DNA from: Gp6-AA40 sp035293405
Lineage (GTDB): Bacteria > Acidobacteriota > Vicinamibacteria > Vicinamibacterales > UBA2999
Direction of reading: 5' to 3'
Assembly (NCBI GenBank): GCA_035293405.1
Contig: DATDOE010000040.1
Span: 62,001 to 126,000 of the forward strand
DNA length: 64,000 nt
Below, piece by piece: positions 1-8,099 of this stretch. The position numbers and the translations under genes were made by a program. A model generated the notes under the pieces. That model was not told the origin of the DNA. It did not search any database and saw only the letters and a list, made by a program, of their open reading frames with translations. How positions within the stretch are numbered: the stretch's first letter is position 1; the number at the start of each line of letters is the position of its first letter.

Positions 1-554
1 GCGCCCACGCGCACAGGCTCGATCCGCAGATCCGTCTGAATGACCGGCACGTCGATCGGAACACCGGTGTGCTGCGATCCCAGCACCTTGGCGCCGGGGC
101 CCCATCCGACGTAGGACTCGATCACCAGATCGCGCGCATCGAAATAGCTCTGAGGCCCGAGCCAGGCGTAGTCGCCGATGACACAACGGCCGTCGAACCG
201 GCCCTGCAGGAAGGCCTGCTCACCGATGACGACACCATCGCCAATCTCGAACGTCTCGGGGTGCTTGGCCAGCGCGCCGCGGCCGATCCGCACGCCATGC
301 CCGAACCGCTTGGCGAGCGCGCGCCACGTCGCCCGGCGCATGCGCGCGTCCTCATCGTTGTCCCCGTGCGCGTGTGTCGATGCCAGGTCGAGCAACTCGG
401 CGCGCGAGTGCTCGCGCCGCAGCCGATCGGCCAGCGCAAGCTCCTCGGGAGGATCCGGAGTGACCTGCTGACGGCCGTGTATCGCGGCGACGACGCGTTC
501 GCCTGCCGGCGGAGGTTCCATCATGCTCGCGGGGAACGCATCAAACCCGCCCAT
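1..554 (-). CDS. Hexapeptide-repeat acyltransferase (WbbJ/LbH type), 3' end cut by window edge
   Basis: Translating the minus strand from the ATG at 554 gives an open frame to base 1 (about 184 residues visible). After a helical N-terminus, [LIV]-G-x-x hexapeptide turns appear: VRIGRG, FEIGDG, VVIGEQ, CVIGDY, then YVGWGPGAKVLG and QHTGVPID. This is the left-handed beta-helix fold of sugar O-/N-acetyltransferases of the maltose acetyltransferase/WbbJ group, which use acetyl-CoA. In a polysaccharide locus it most likely acylates a sugar, by inference. In-frame ATGs at 524 and 521 are alternative starts; 554 is preferred because MGGFDAFPAS is a plausible N-terminus. It lies downstream of 955-2130 on the same strand, separated by about 400 bases of palindromic DNA. 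Confidence 0.72.
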   Translation of the reverse strand, partial: MGGFDAFPASMMEPPPAGERVVAAIHGRQQVTPDPPEELALADRLRREHSRAELLDLASTHAHGDNDEDARMRRATWRALAKRFGHGVRIGRGALAKHPETFEIGDGVVIGEQAFLQGRFDGRCVIGDYAWLGPQSYFDARDLVIESYVGWGPGAKVLGSQHTGVPIDVPVIQTDLRIEPVRVG

Positions 555-582
555 TCTAGCAGCCCTAGCCGACTGACACGAT

Positions 583-826
583 CAACGCAGGGATCGCCGA
601 GAAGCAGAGGTACGCAGAGGGGATCCGAGTCGGTGCCATGGGTGACGCCGGCCTCTGGCTGCCTACGGCCGGCACATGGATCAAGGAGAGTCCGCAATTC
701 GCAAGCGACATGAGAACCACGCGGATGCTTGCGATTGCGAACTCTCCTCGATCCATTCCGCGCGTGAGCGCGGTCACCCGTGGCTCTGTCTCCGCGTCCC
801 TCCGCCCCTCAGCGATCTCTGCGTTA
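583..826. repeat. Palindromic intergenic element with two nested inverted repeats
   Basis: The stretch 555-954 has no credible gene. Outer imperfect arms lie at about 583-620 and 788-826; read on the minus strand the right arm begins AACGCAGAGATCGCTGAG, matching AACGCAGGGATCGCCGAG on the plus strand at the left. Inner arms at 676-706 and 727-756 (ATGGATCAAGGAGAG against CTCTCCTCGATCCAT, continuing outwards with few mismatches) sit inside them. The concentric arms and about 245-base length resemble a MITE-like or extragenic palindromic element. No transposase is present. Confidence 0.6.
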
Positions 827-870
827 AGGGCTCGAACGAGAATAGGGTTACCACCTTGGGCGTCGAGGCA

Positions 871-940
871 CCCGCCCGGCAAGGCGCGAGAAGCGCGCAT
901 ACCGGGTGTATGGAAGCGACGAGCAACGCAGCCGGGCGGG
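871..940. terminator. GC hairpin 3' of the 955-2130 gene, possible terminator or REP
   Basis: CCCGCCCGGC at 871-880 pairs perfectly with GCCGGGCGGG at 931-940. It lies just past the stop of the minus-strand gene at 955, where a transcript would fold. There is no T-run, so it may be an extragenic palindrome rather than an intrinsic terminator. Confidence 0.35.
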
Positions 941-954
941 ATGCACGCGGTGCT

Positions 955-2130
955 TCATGGCTGACGGCCCGGCAGGGTCAGGCTCGCCGGACGTCCCATG
1001 ACACCCAGCTGCGCCAGCCCGCGGAGATCCAGCGGCGCGAACTCCGCGGCGCCGGCCAGCGCGCCGGCCTGACGTGCCACGAAGAGATGCGGCGCGAGCA
1101 GACGGTCGCTGTCGTAGATCGCCACGGTCGGCACGCCCATGAACGGCGCCAGCCACGCCAGGCCACCGCATGCGCTCAGGAAGAAGCGAGACCGGCCGAT
1201 CAGCGCCATCTGCACATCGAGATTGGTGCGGGCCGTCATGAGCGCACGCGCGCTCGTGACTCCTGGAATGGCGGCGAGATCGAAGTCACGGTGCTCGTCG
1301 ATCCCCAGGTCGGCGTCGAGCAGCACCACGGGAGCCATCGACGCCGCCTGCGTCACGAGCATCCGGGCCGCCTCACGGGTTGCGTCACCGGTCGATAGCG
1401 CCGGGCCCGCGTACACCTTCACGGCGATGAAGTCGTTCGGGATGCCAGCAAGAGCGGCCAGTGCTGCCGCCGACACGGCCTGCGCGCGATCGTAGTGTCC
1501 GGCTTCAGCCGGACCAGGGCCAGAAGACGCTACATAGCGAGTGTGCCGCCACAGGAGATCGAACGGCAGGTTCCCGTGCCACACGTTTCTGAACAGTCGG
1601 AACATCAGCGACGGGTGGCAGACCGCTGAATCACCGAGGCCCAGGCGCAGGCGCGCGGCGCGCAGCAGCTCCTCGTCGAGGGCGCTGGTGGCGGACTGTT
1701 TCTGACCGCCGCCCTCCCCCTCCGCTCGCCGCTGCGCGTTTCGCGCCGCAAGATCCGCAGGCGTCGTCACGTCAAAGATGTCGACATAGCCGCCGGCGAC
1801 GTCCTTGTAGGCGGCCTCCATACCGCCGCGGGAGAGGATGACCAGCCGGTCGCGCCGGATGCCGTGCGCGTCCTGAAACCATCGGAGAAAGGGAATCCAG
1901 TAGAGGACTTCGTAGCCGACCTCGGCGAGCCATGGCCCGGCAATGATCGGACCGGTCCCGCCAGCCAGCCGGGCGATCTCGCGGTCGATGTCCTCGGCCT
2001 CGCGGCGAAAGGCCCGATGCTCCTGTTCACGGGCGTGCCGCCGCAACATGCGGACGAGCGGCTTTGGCGCCGACTGGATCCGTCGTGCGGCCTTCAGCCC
2101 GAGGTTGCACACGGCGTCAAAGCGGCTCAT
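955..2130 (-). CDS. Family W putative glycan transferase (GPW-E-G-E-LYW protein)
   Basis: 391 residues; one of five copies in this window of a family I do not recognise. Shared landmarks are GPWLAEVGYEVLYW near residue 66, SRGG near 100, a CHPSLMFRLF block, FIAVKVY, and a C-terminal block with NLDVQ and CGGLAWLAPFMGVP. The last block resembles the donor-binding half of GT-B enzymes such as heptosyl- or fucosyltransferases, so a glycosyltransferase role is inferred. A basic, helical N-terminus of about 60 residues precedes the core, and no membrane span is obvious. An in-frame palindromic insertion (1497-1514) adds an SSGPGPAEAGHYD segment absent from the paralogues. It is separated from the upstream ankyrin gene by about 580 bases of palindromic DNA. 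Confidence 0.6.
   Translation of the reverse strand: MSRFDAVCNLGLKAARRIQSAPKPLVRMLRRHAREQEHRAFRREAEDIDREIARLAGGTGPIIAGPWLAEVGYEVLYWIPFLRWFQDAHGIRRDRLVILSRGGMEAAYKDVAGGYVDIFDVTTPADLAARNAQRRAEGEGGGQKQSATSALDEELLRAARLRLGLGDSAVCHPSLMFRLFRNVWHGNLPFDLLWRHTRYVASSGPGPAEAGHYDRAQAVSAAALAALAGIPNDFIAVKVYAGPALSTGDATREAARMLVTQAASMAPVVLLDADLGIDEHRDFDLAAIPGVTSARALMTARTNLDVQMALIGRSRFFLSACGGLAWLAPFMGVPTVAIYDSDRLLAPHLFVARQAGALAGAAEFAPLDLRGLAQLGVMGRPASLTLPGRQP
1497..1514. repeat. REP-like hairpin inserted in-frame inside a coding gene
   Basis: GTCCGGC-TTCA-GCCGGAC is a perfect 7-base stem with a 4-base loop. On the coding strand it supplies part of SSGPGPAEAGHYD, in a region of the family W protein where paralogues have no such residues. 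Confidence 0.6.
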
Positions 2131-2168
2131 GGTCGTGGCACGGGCCTGGAACTCATCTCATAACTCCA

Positions 2169-2393
2169 CGCGGCGACAGGGAGGATGCGTTCTTCGCGCG
2201 GCGGGTCGCGGCGCCCGGCCAAAGGTCTCTCCGGCGCTCACCTTCCGGTCCGTCGCCGCTCCGCCGTCGCGAGGGCCTGACGCTATCGCTTCTCCCCCGC
2301 GGCTCGCATCGCCTGCGAGGCCGTTGGCCCTCTGTCGCGTCGCGCGGGCTTGCGACACGCCGCGCTCCAGAACGCATCCTCCCTGTCGCCGCG
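2169..2393. repeat. 225-base palindromic element with 25-base perfect arms
   Basis: The arms 2169-2193 and 2369-2393 are exact reverse complements over 25 bases (CGCGGCGACAGGGAGGATGC...). Complementarity continues inwards with few mismatches for about 20 more bases. It occupies the gene-free interval 2131-2711 together with the next element. I see no gene in that interval; the long minus-strand frame crossing it has arginine-rich low-complexity content. Confidence 0.7.
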
Positions 2394-2440
2394 CAGCCTG
2401 AGCCACACGCTGCGTTCCCGCAGGCGTCTCCGCGCGGATC

Positions 2441-2646
2441 GGCCGGCGTCGGGCCTCTCACGAAGCGAAGCGTTCGAGGCGTGCCGACACGCGTAAGGGG
2501 TGAAACCACGAGGTGACTGAGGGCCTCAGCGAGGTTGAGGGTGCGCGTGAGCGCACCCGACCCGAGCGTCGAGCGGTCGCGGGTAGTCGTCCGAGTGGTT
2601 TCCGGCGCGCCGAGAGCTTCGCGGAGTGAGAGGCCCGACGCCGGCC
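2441..2646. repeat. 206-base palindromic element with 21-base perfect arms
   Basis: Arms 2441-2461 and 2626-2646 (GGCCGGCGTCGGGCCTCTCA...) are exact reverse complements. Weaker complementarity continues inward. The centre contains a perfect hairpin at 2539-2558, GGGTGCGC-GTGA-GCGCACCC. The element lies 3' of the minus-strand chain ending at 2712, so it could also end transcription. Confidence 0.7.
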
Positions 2647-2711
2647 GCACTGAACAGGGACGCCTGCGACTGGCAACATCAAGGGGAAATGGCGAGTTCA
2701 TGAGGTCGCTT

Positions 2712-3215
2712 CTACGGTTCATGGGAGCGCGCGATGATGCGATTGAGCGTCTCGTCAGGTACGCATGCGGGCGCACCTGCCGGACTCAGGAAGCGGACGA
2801 TCTCGTCCACGCGAAGATCGGCGGCCAGACACGCGAGATGACGACGCGAGTCGTCTGTGGCAATCGCACCCGAGCGATCGAGCAGCTGCATCAGCGCCGC
2901 CGAACGGTGCCACACCGCGGCTTCGAGCCCCGTCACGCGAGCGACCGACGAGGAAATCACGTGCGCGCGCACCGTCACGATCGCGGCCGGATCTTCGCCG
3001 GCTTCGAGGCGCCTCATCACGTCGGAGGCGCTGCCGAGCGCGGCGGCTTCGGCGAGATTGCGCGCCGGACCATGAGACCACATCGTGTGGCCCAAGAGCT
3101 CGGACACGGAGAATGCCGCCGTGGCCGCCGTGGCCGCACAGATCGGCAGCGCCACGGCGAGCACGAGCACGAGCGACGGCTGGTTAGTTCTCGGCAAACC
3201 ACTCGACCCATCCAC
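2712..3215 (-). CDS. Small membrane-anchored ankyrin-like protein, partner of GT-C gene 3184-4629
   Basis: 167 residues from the ATG at 3215; a GTG at 3170, 13 bases past the upstream stop, is an equally good start and leaves the hydrophobic N-terminus intact (VLVLAVALPICAATAA). A luminal or periplasmic part follows with two degenerate ankyrin-type repeats: NLAEAAALGSASDVMRRLEAG and VTGLEAAVWHRSAALMQLLD. The C-terminus has two cysteines (HLACLA and APACVP). Four such proteins occur in the window, each directly downstream of the same family of polytopic membrane protein, so a partner or chaperone role is inferred. It is the last gene of the long minus-strand chain. Function unknown. Confidence 0.6.
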   Translation of the reverse strand: MDGSSGLPRTNQPSLVLVLAVALPICAATAATAAFSVSELLGHTMWSHGPARNLAEAAALGSASDVMRRLEAGEDPAAIVTVRAHVISSSVARVTGLEAAVWHRSAALMQLLDRSGAIATDDSRRHLACLAADLRVDEIVRFLSPAGAPACVPDETLNRIIARSHEP

Positions 3216-4629
3216 TCGTCACCGCCGGACGCGCCGGATGGCTCCGGATCGCGTCGTTCTGCAAGTGGTTCTTCAGCGCGATCGCACGCGGGTTGGTCGG
3301 CACTTGATGTTCGCGCGCGAGCCAGTCGTCCACATAGGCCCACTCGTTGCGCAGCACAGCTGCCGAGTCACGCAAACCCACATGGATACCCACCGCGCGA
3401 AACGCCCACGCGCCGGACAGAACGACGAGCAGCATCGCCGCAACCGCCTGCTGCCGCGCTGAGGCACGAGTCATCGATTCAAGGACGCCGGTCGCCCCGA
3501 CAGTGAGCGCCACCGCGAAGAACGCGCCAGCGGGGCTCACGATGACGTCCTTCGTATACGCGTAGCTGATGACCGAGTTGGCAAGCGCCACGGCGATGAA
3601 GACGATGACCAGCTGGTCGTCCCGGTTGAATCGACGTGCCCGCCAGTCCAAGCGTCGATGCCAGACGTAGAACGCGATCACCAGTGTCCCCAAGCCGGAG
3701 GCCACAAGATTCACCAGCCCGGCCACCGACGACTCGCCCTGGACGATGCCGCGGGTCACGCCCCAGATTCCCGCACGCGGCTCAGAGAACAGCACGGAGA
3801 GGAAGGACGAGACCGCGTTGTAGATGTAGAACGGGAGAGCGCTTCCGCCGAACATCCTCGCCAGCTGGTCAGGCTCACGTGTGGAGAACCCGAACCCCGA
3901 GCTTCGTTCCTGGAGTCCCGGTGCGCCCACGTGCAGCACCACGAATCGCACGAACAGGTAGCCCGCGACAAGCAGGACGATGGTGGCGATCCCCCGGCGC
4001 GAGACACCACGTGCACCCGCAAGGTACGCCGCCACGACCACCACCGCGACCAGAAGCCCGCTCTCCACGGTGAGCGCCGCAAAGACGAACAGCATCGCCG
4101 CCGCGACATCGCGCCACCAACGCGGCGCGCCGAGCGCCAGGTCGGCCGCGAGATAGCAGCACACCAGGATGGTCATGAACGTGTTGATCGGGAACGCCTC
4201 GCGCACGGTGCCGGCAAAGGTGTGGATCCCGATCAATGCCGCCAGTCCGAGCGGTACGGCCGCGGCGGCAGCCGGCGTGCGCGGCCGGACGAGCCGGAGA
4301 AAGAGGATCGTCAACACCGCAAACTGCCCGACGTGCCAGCCGCGAAACCATTCGTAGTAGTGACCGCCGGATACGTCGTACACGACGCGGATGTGCGCCC
4401 ACAGCAGCGGTCTCAGAAACGCGCGCGTGCGGAACTGCTCGTAGACGAGAGATCCGAGGGTGCCATCCGCCGCCTGCACGAGGTTGCCGTAGCTGTCCGT
4501 CACCTGGATCGGCAGGTCGAGCAGAAAGTAGCCCATGCCGAAGACGACGAGCGCGGCGTAGGCGTAGGACAGCCACGTCCACTGACCGGGCGAGGACGCG
4601 GCACGATCGTCTGCGATGGCAGTGGTCAC
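3184..4629 (-). CDS. Polytopic GT-C-like membrane protein (AFPIN family), copy 1
   Basis: 481 residues from the GTG at 4629, whose GTGA overlaps the upstream stop; the longer frame to 4731 reads through the neighbour and is rejected. About ten hydrophobic spans are visible. Signatures shared with 5060-6481, 10167-11588 and the C-terminal part of 34572-36743 are QVTDSYGNL in the first loop, HTFAGTVREAFPIN, LESGLLVAVV (here VESGLL), YNAVSSFLSVLFSEP and YTKDVIVSPAG. An acidic residue in the first external loop is typical of GT-C glycosyltransferases that use polyprenyl-phosphate sugars. The fusion of the fourth copy to a GT2 domain supports that reading. Its stop overlaps the start region of the ankyrin partner. 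Confidence 0.65.
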   Translation of the reverse strand: MTTAIADDRAASSPGQWTWLSYAYAALVVFGMGYFLLDLPIQVTDSYGNLVQAADGTLGSLVYEQFRTRAFLRPLLWAHIRVVYDVSGGHYYEWFRGWHVGQFAVLTILFLRLVRPRTPAAAAAVPLGLAALIGIHTFAGTVREAFPINTFMTILVCCYLAADLALGAPRWWRDVAAAMLFVFAALTVESGLLVAVVVVAAYLAGARGVSRRGIATIVLLVAGYLFVRFVVLHVGAPGLQERSSGFGFSTREPDQLARMFGGSALPFYIYNAVSSFLSVLFSEPRAGIWGVTRGIVQGESSVAGLVNLVASGLGTLVIAFYVWHRRLDWRARRFNRDDQLVIVFIAVALANSVISYAYTKDVIVSPAGAFFAVALTVGATGVLESMTRASARQQAVAAMLLVVLSGAWAFRAVGIHVGLRDSAAVLRNEWAYVDDWLAREHQVPTNPRAIALKNHLQNDAIRSHPARPAVTSGWVEWFAEN

Positions 4630-5063
4630 GGCCTGGCGAGCACGGCCTGTAAGGCGGCGCCCTTTCGACACCGCGAGGCATCGCCGACACGCGTTCGCAC
4701 CGCCTTCGCGCTCACGTCGGCGGCGAGACACGTGAGGTTCTCGTCCGCAGACGCGGCCCCGCGCGAGACCAGGTAGTCCAGCACCGCCGCCCCGTCCACG
4801 ATCACCGCGGTCTCGAGCGGTGTCGCGAGGATCGGCTGATCGGACAGGATGCCGCTCCGGATGAGACCCACCGCGTTGACGTCCGCGCCGCTCTCAACCA
4901 GACGCGCGGCTCCGGCGGCGTCGCGAAGCGCAATCGCCTCCGACACGCTGCGCGGCTCCCCCATCGTGAGCGCGTGAGCTCCCGCGGCCTCGCTGCAGGC
5001 CACGATCGCCAGCGCCGCGGTGACCGCGAGCGGAGGCAGCGCGAGCAGCAGATTTCTGATCAC
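4626..5063 (-). CDS. Small membrane-anchored ankyrin-like protein, partner of GT-C gene 5060-6481
   Basis: 145 residues from the GTG at 5063, chosen because its GTGA overlaps the upstream stop; an ATG at 5081 is an alternative. The N-terminus is one hydrophobic span (NLLLALPPLAVTAALAIVAC) with a cysteine near its end, so a lipobox-like site is conceivable. Two ankyrin-type repeats follow: SVSEAIALRDAAGAARLVESG and ATPLETAVIVDGAAVLDYL. C-terminal cysteines occur in LTCLAADV and ASRCRK. It is tightly coupled to the GT-C gene before it and overlaps the next GT-C gene by 4 bases. Confidence 0.65.
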   Translation of the reverse strand: MIRNLLLALPPLAVTAALAIVACSEAAGAHALTMGEPRSVSEAIALRDAAGAARLVESGADVNAVGLIRSGILSDQPILATPLETAVIVDGAAVLDYLVSRGAASADENLTCLAADVSAKAVRTRVGDASRCRKGAALQAVLARP

Positions 5064-6481
5064 CAGTCGATGTCGAACCACTGCGTCCAGGCGCCCGTCG
5101 GCTGAAACGGCGTCGGATGATTCCAGACCGCGTCGCGCCTCAGCGTGTCACGCAGGGCGTGCGCCTCGCCGCCGCGAAGCACGATGCGCTGCCGGTCGAG
5201 CCATCCGTCAACGCCTACCCACTCGGCCCGTTGCTGGGCGGCGGTCCACCGCAGGTTGTAGTGATTGCCGGCGACGCGGAACGCCCACCCGCAGGTGAGC
5301 ACGGTGAAGAGCACGACCGTGACGGCCAACCTCCGCGGCGCCGCGTCACGCCACCATGTCCGCGACGCGGCATACACGGCCAGGCCAAGAAACACGCCGG
5401 CCGGGCTCATGATCACGTTCTTCGTGTAGGGAAAGCTGATCGCCGCGTTGGCGGCGAGGACGGCGGCAAAGAGCAGCACCAGACGATCGTCGTGGTCGAA
5501 GGTCCACGTGCGCAGCCGTGCCCGCCGCGTCCACACGAACCAGGCGAGCAGCGCCGTTGACGCCGTCGACGAGAGCACCGACACCGCGGTCCAGGGGTGG
5601 ATGTCGCCGACGGTGGCCTCGTAGACGAACCGCCACACCCCGCCCTTCGGCTCCGAGAAGAGCACCGTCGAAATCGAGCTGGCGACGTTGTAGGCGTAGA
5701 ACAGCCAGGCGCGGCCGCCAAAGCGCGCGATGAGATCGGCCGGCTCGAGCGTGCTGAACCCGAAGCCGGACGCGCGCTCGGCGAGCGACGGCGCGCCCAC
5801 GTCGAGCAGCCACATCCTCGCGACGAAATAGATCACCAGGCTCGCCGTCATCGCGAGCACCCCGTTCCGCGACACGCCGCGCATGCCGATCAGATACGCG
5901 GTCGCGCAGATCACCCACACCAGGATGCCGCTCTCGACCGTGAGCGCCGCCACGACGAACAGCACCACCGCGAGCGCGTCGGTGGACCAGCGCGGCCGTG
6001 CGTTCAGGGCGATGGTGGCTGCCGCCACGCAGCAGATGGCCACGGTCAGGAACGAGTTGATCGGAAACGCTTCGCGCAAGGTCGGCACGAAGGTGTGCAC
6101 GCCGATCAGCACGGCGAGCGCCAGCGGCACGAGCGCGGCATCGAGCGCGGTCCGCGGACGCATCAGCCGTACGCACAGCACGATCAGCACGACCACCTGC
6201 GCGACGTGAATGCCGCGGAACCAGAGATAGTACTGGCCGCCCGACAACTCGTAGACGATCTTCACCTGCGCCCAGAGCAGCGGCCTGAGGTAGGCCCGCT
6301 GAGAGAACTGGTCGCGGAGAATCTCGCCGAGCGGCGGCTGCTGGATGGCGAGCAGATTGCCGAAGCTGTCGCTGACCTGGACGGTCAGACCCAGGAGGAA
6401 GTACCCGAGCACAGCCGCAACGAACAGCCCGTACGCGTAGGCCAGCGCCTCCCATCGCCGCTCGGATGTCAGCGATAGCAC
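5060..6481 (-). CDS. Polytopic GT-C-like membrane protein (AFPIN family), copy 2
   Basis: 473 residues from a GTG at 6481 that overlaps the upstream stop by 13 bases. Conserved points are VQVSDSFGNL after the first span, HTFVPTLREAFPINSFL, VESGILVWV, YAYNVASSISTVLFSEP and YTKNVIMSPAG. The C-terminus GAWTQWFDIDW resembles GWVEWFAEN of copy 1. The multi-span layout with an acidic first loop fits an integral-membrane glycosyltransferase; the acceptor and donor are unknown. The gene is one of a run of alternating GT-C and ankyrin genes. Confidence 0.65.
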   Translation of the reverse strand: MLSLTSERRWEALAYAYGLFVAAVLGYFLLGLTVQVSDSFGNLLAIQQPPLGEILRDQFSQRAYLRPLLWAQVKIVYELSGGQYYLWFRGIHVAQVVVLIVLCVRLMRPRTALDAALVPLALAVLIGVHTFVPTLREAFPINSFLTVAICCVAAATIALNARPRWSTDALAVVLFVVAALTVESGILVWVICATAYLIGMRGVSRNGVLAMTASLVIYFVARMWLLDVGAPSLAERASGFGFSTLEPADLIARFGGRAWLFYAYNVASSISTVLFSEPKGGVWRFVYEATVGDIHPWTAVSVLSSTASTALLAWFVWTRRARLRTWTFDHDDRLVLLFAAVLAANAAISFPYTKNVIMSPAGVFLGLAVYAASRTWWRDAAPRRLAVTVVLFTVLTCGWAFRVAGNHYNLRWTAAQQRAEWVGVDGWLDRQRIVLRGGEAHALRDTLRRDAVWNHPTPFQPTGAWTQWFDIDW

Positions 6482-8099
6482 GGCCAGCCGGTGGCAATGT
6501 CGAAGCGAGCGGGTGGAAGGCCGGTGCGGACGAGCACGGTGACCGTCCGCTCGGCATCGATCGGAATCTCGGTCAGCGTCCGGAAGTTGGCGGCAACGAA
6601 GTCGTGCAGCCCTGAAAACCCCTTGCGCCAGTCCGCATACTGGTCGCTCAAGAGCAACACGAAGGCGACTACCTGCTGCCGGACCCGGTCGACCATCCGT
6701 TGCTGATCCTCCTCGGATTGGTAGTAGCCCTCGATGAACGTGCTGTGGCCGGCTGAAAAGGGCCGCTGCGCATAGACGTACATCTCCGGCGCGTTACCCG
6801 CCACCAGCAGCCGGTGACGCCGCGTCGTGCACCGATCGAGATAGTCGAAGAAGCCGACGAGCATCTGCAGTCGCCCGTCTGGCAGCTGCTCGCGCGTGTA
6901 TCTGGCGGTGAGCTGGGCGGTCTTCTCGCGCACGAGCTGCGGCAGGTAGCCGACCCCGAGCCAGATGTTGGTGCGCGCCAACTGCTCGCGCGCCAGGCCA
7001 ACGGTGCTGATCGATGTGCCCGCAACGAACGCCACCACGGACGCGAGCGCGACAACGGTTCCGCGCAACGCCACGGGCGTGATGCGAAGCGCCCTCCCCA
7101 CGAGCCAGGCGCCGACGAGAGCCGCCGGGACCACGGCATCGGGCAGGCGTGCCGCGATGGGATCGCGAGGGAGGTAGACGTTGACCACAATCGCCATCCT
7201 CGCCAGCGGTGCCACGATTGCGATCTCGCTCGCCCGGCCGCGGCGGACATCGAGCGCGAGCACGGCGAGGGCGACGATCGGCAGCACGTGGAACAGGTAG
7301 AAGAGGCGGGCCTCGTCGCCCTGCCCGAGCGATTGCAGATGGAGCTGCGTGCGATCGGCTTCACGCCCGCTGAACTCCAGGGCCGAGCGCACGTAGCTGA
7401 CCACGCCCTCGTGAGCCTCGACGTACGCGACGTACGGCACGAGCACGAGCAGGACGAGCGCGCCAAGCGTGAACGCTCTCATCCGAGTCGTCTTCTGGTC
7501 CGGCGCGGGCGCGAGCACGACCGTCAGCATCGCGGCCACGCCGAGATAGAGGCCGTGATCGTGGCGGAACAGGAACGCGACACCGACGAACACGGCGACG
7601 GCGATGAGCCGGCGGAGCGTTGGCTGCCGTACCCAGGCCCACATCAGCAGCGGCCCACTGCGTAGAGGAGGGCCTTCGGATACCCGTACGGGCGTGGAAA
7701 GGCGGCCACACACAACAGGCCCGCGATGCAGGCGACCACCAGCGACCGCGACGCCCGCCACGCGGCGATCACCACGCACGCTGACGCAAACCCGTAGGCC
7801 ACCGCCACGAGCGTCGCCTCAGCGAGGAGCGTTTGGCCGAGTATCAGTTGGGATCCCGCCGACAGGGCGTACATCAGGGGCATGCCAGGGTCGACGAAGT
7901 CCCGCGTTGGCCATTCGCCCATGAGCATCTGTTGCGCCCCGGCCAGGTATAGATAGTGGTCGTTGGAGAAGCCATTCAGCGCGAGGTATCTGAGACTCGC
8001 GGTCACGACGCCAGTGAGGGTAGCGGCCACCACAACGGCCCACGTCATGCGCGGCTGTTGGTCGGTTCCGCGCGGTGCCGTGGTGTCTATCGAAAGCAC
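6469..8099 (-). pseudogene. GT-C-like membrane protein (DFVDPG family) split by a frameshift near 7655
   Basis: Two frames together match the paralogues at 8087-9721 and 47297-49129. The N-terminal part, 7644-8099 from a GTG at 8099, carries NGFSNDHYLYLAGAQ, RDFVDPGMPL and YGYPKALLYAVG, then runs out of frame and stops. The C-terminal part to 6469 resumes with PLLMWAW, FLFRHDHGLYLG and ends GWPCYR. Adding one base in the GGGCC run at about 7652-7656 restores a continuous protein matching the paralogue text YPK-x-L-x-Y-(x)4-PLLWW. It is either a genuine lesion or a sequencing or assembly indel. When intact it would be a polytopic transferase of about 540 residues with the DHY and DFVDPG loop typical of GT39/GT83-like folds. 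Confidence 0.75.

Noticed and set aside
2153..2776. Minus-strand 207-codon frame in the palindromic interval
   Set aside because: Its sequence is mostly the two inverted repeats and is arginine/serine rich; no ribosome-binding site or homology is apparent.
3658..4776. Long plus-strand open frame opposite the first GT-C gene
   Set aside because: Antisense shadow of a GC-rich gene: histidine, arginine and glutamine rich, no domain, and the opposite strand carries a conserved membrane protein.
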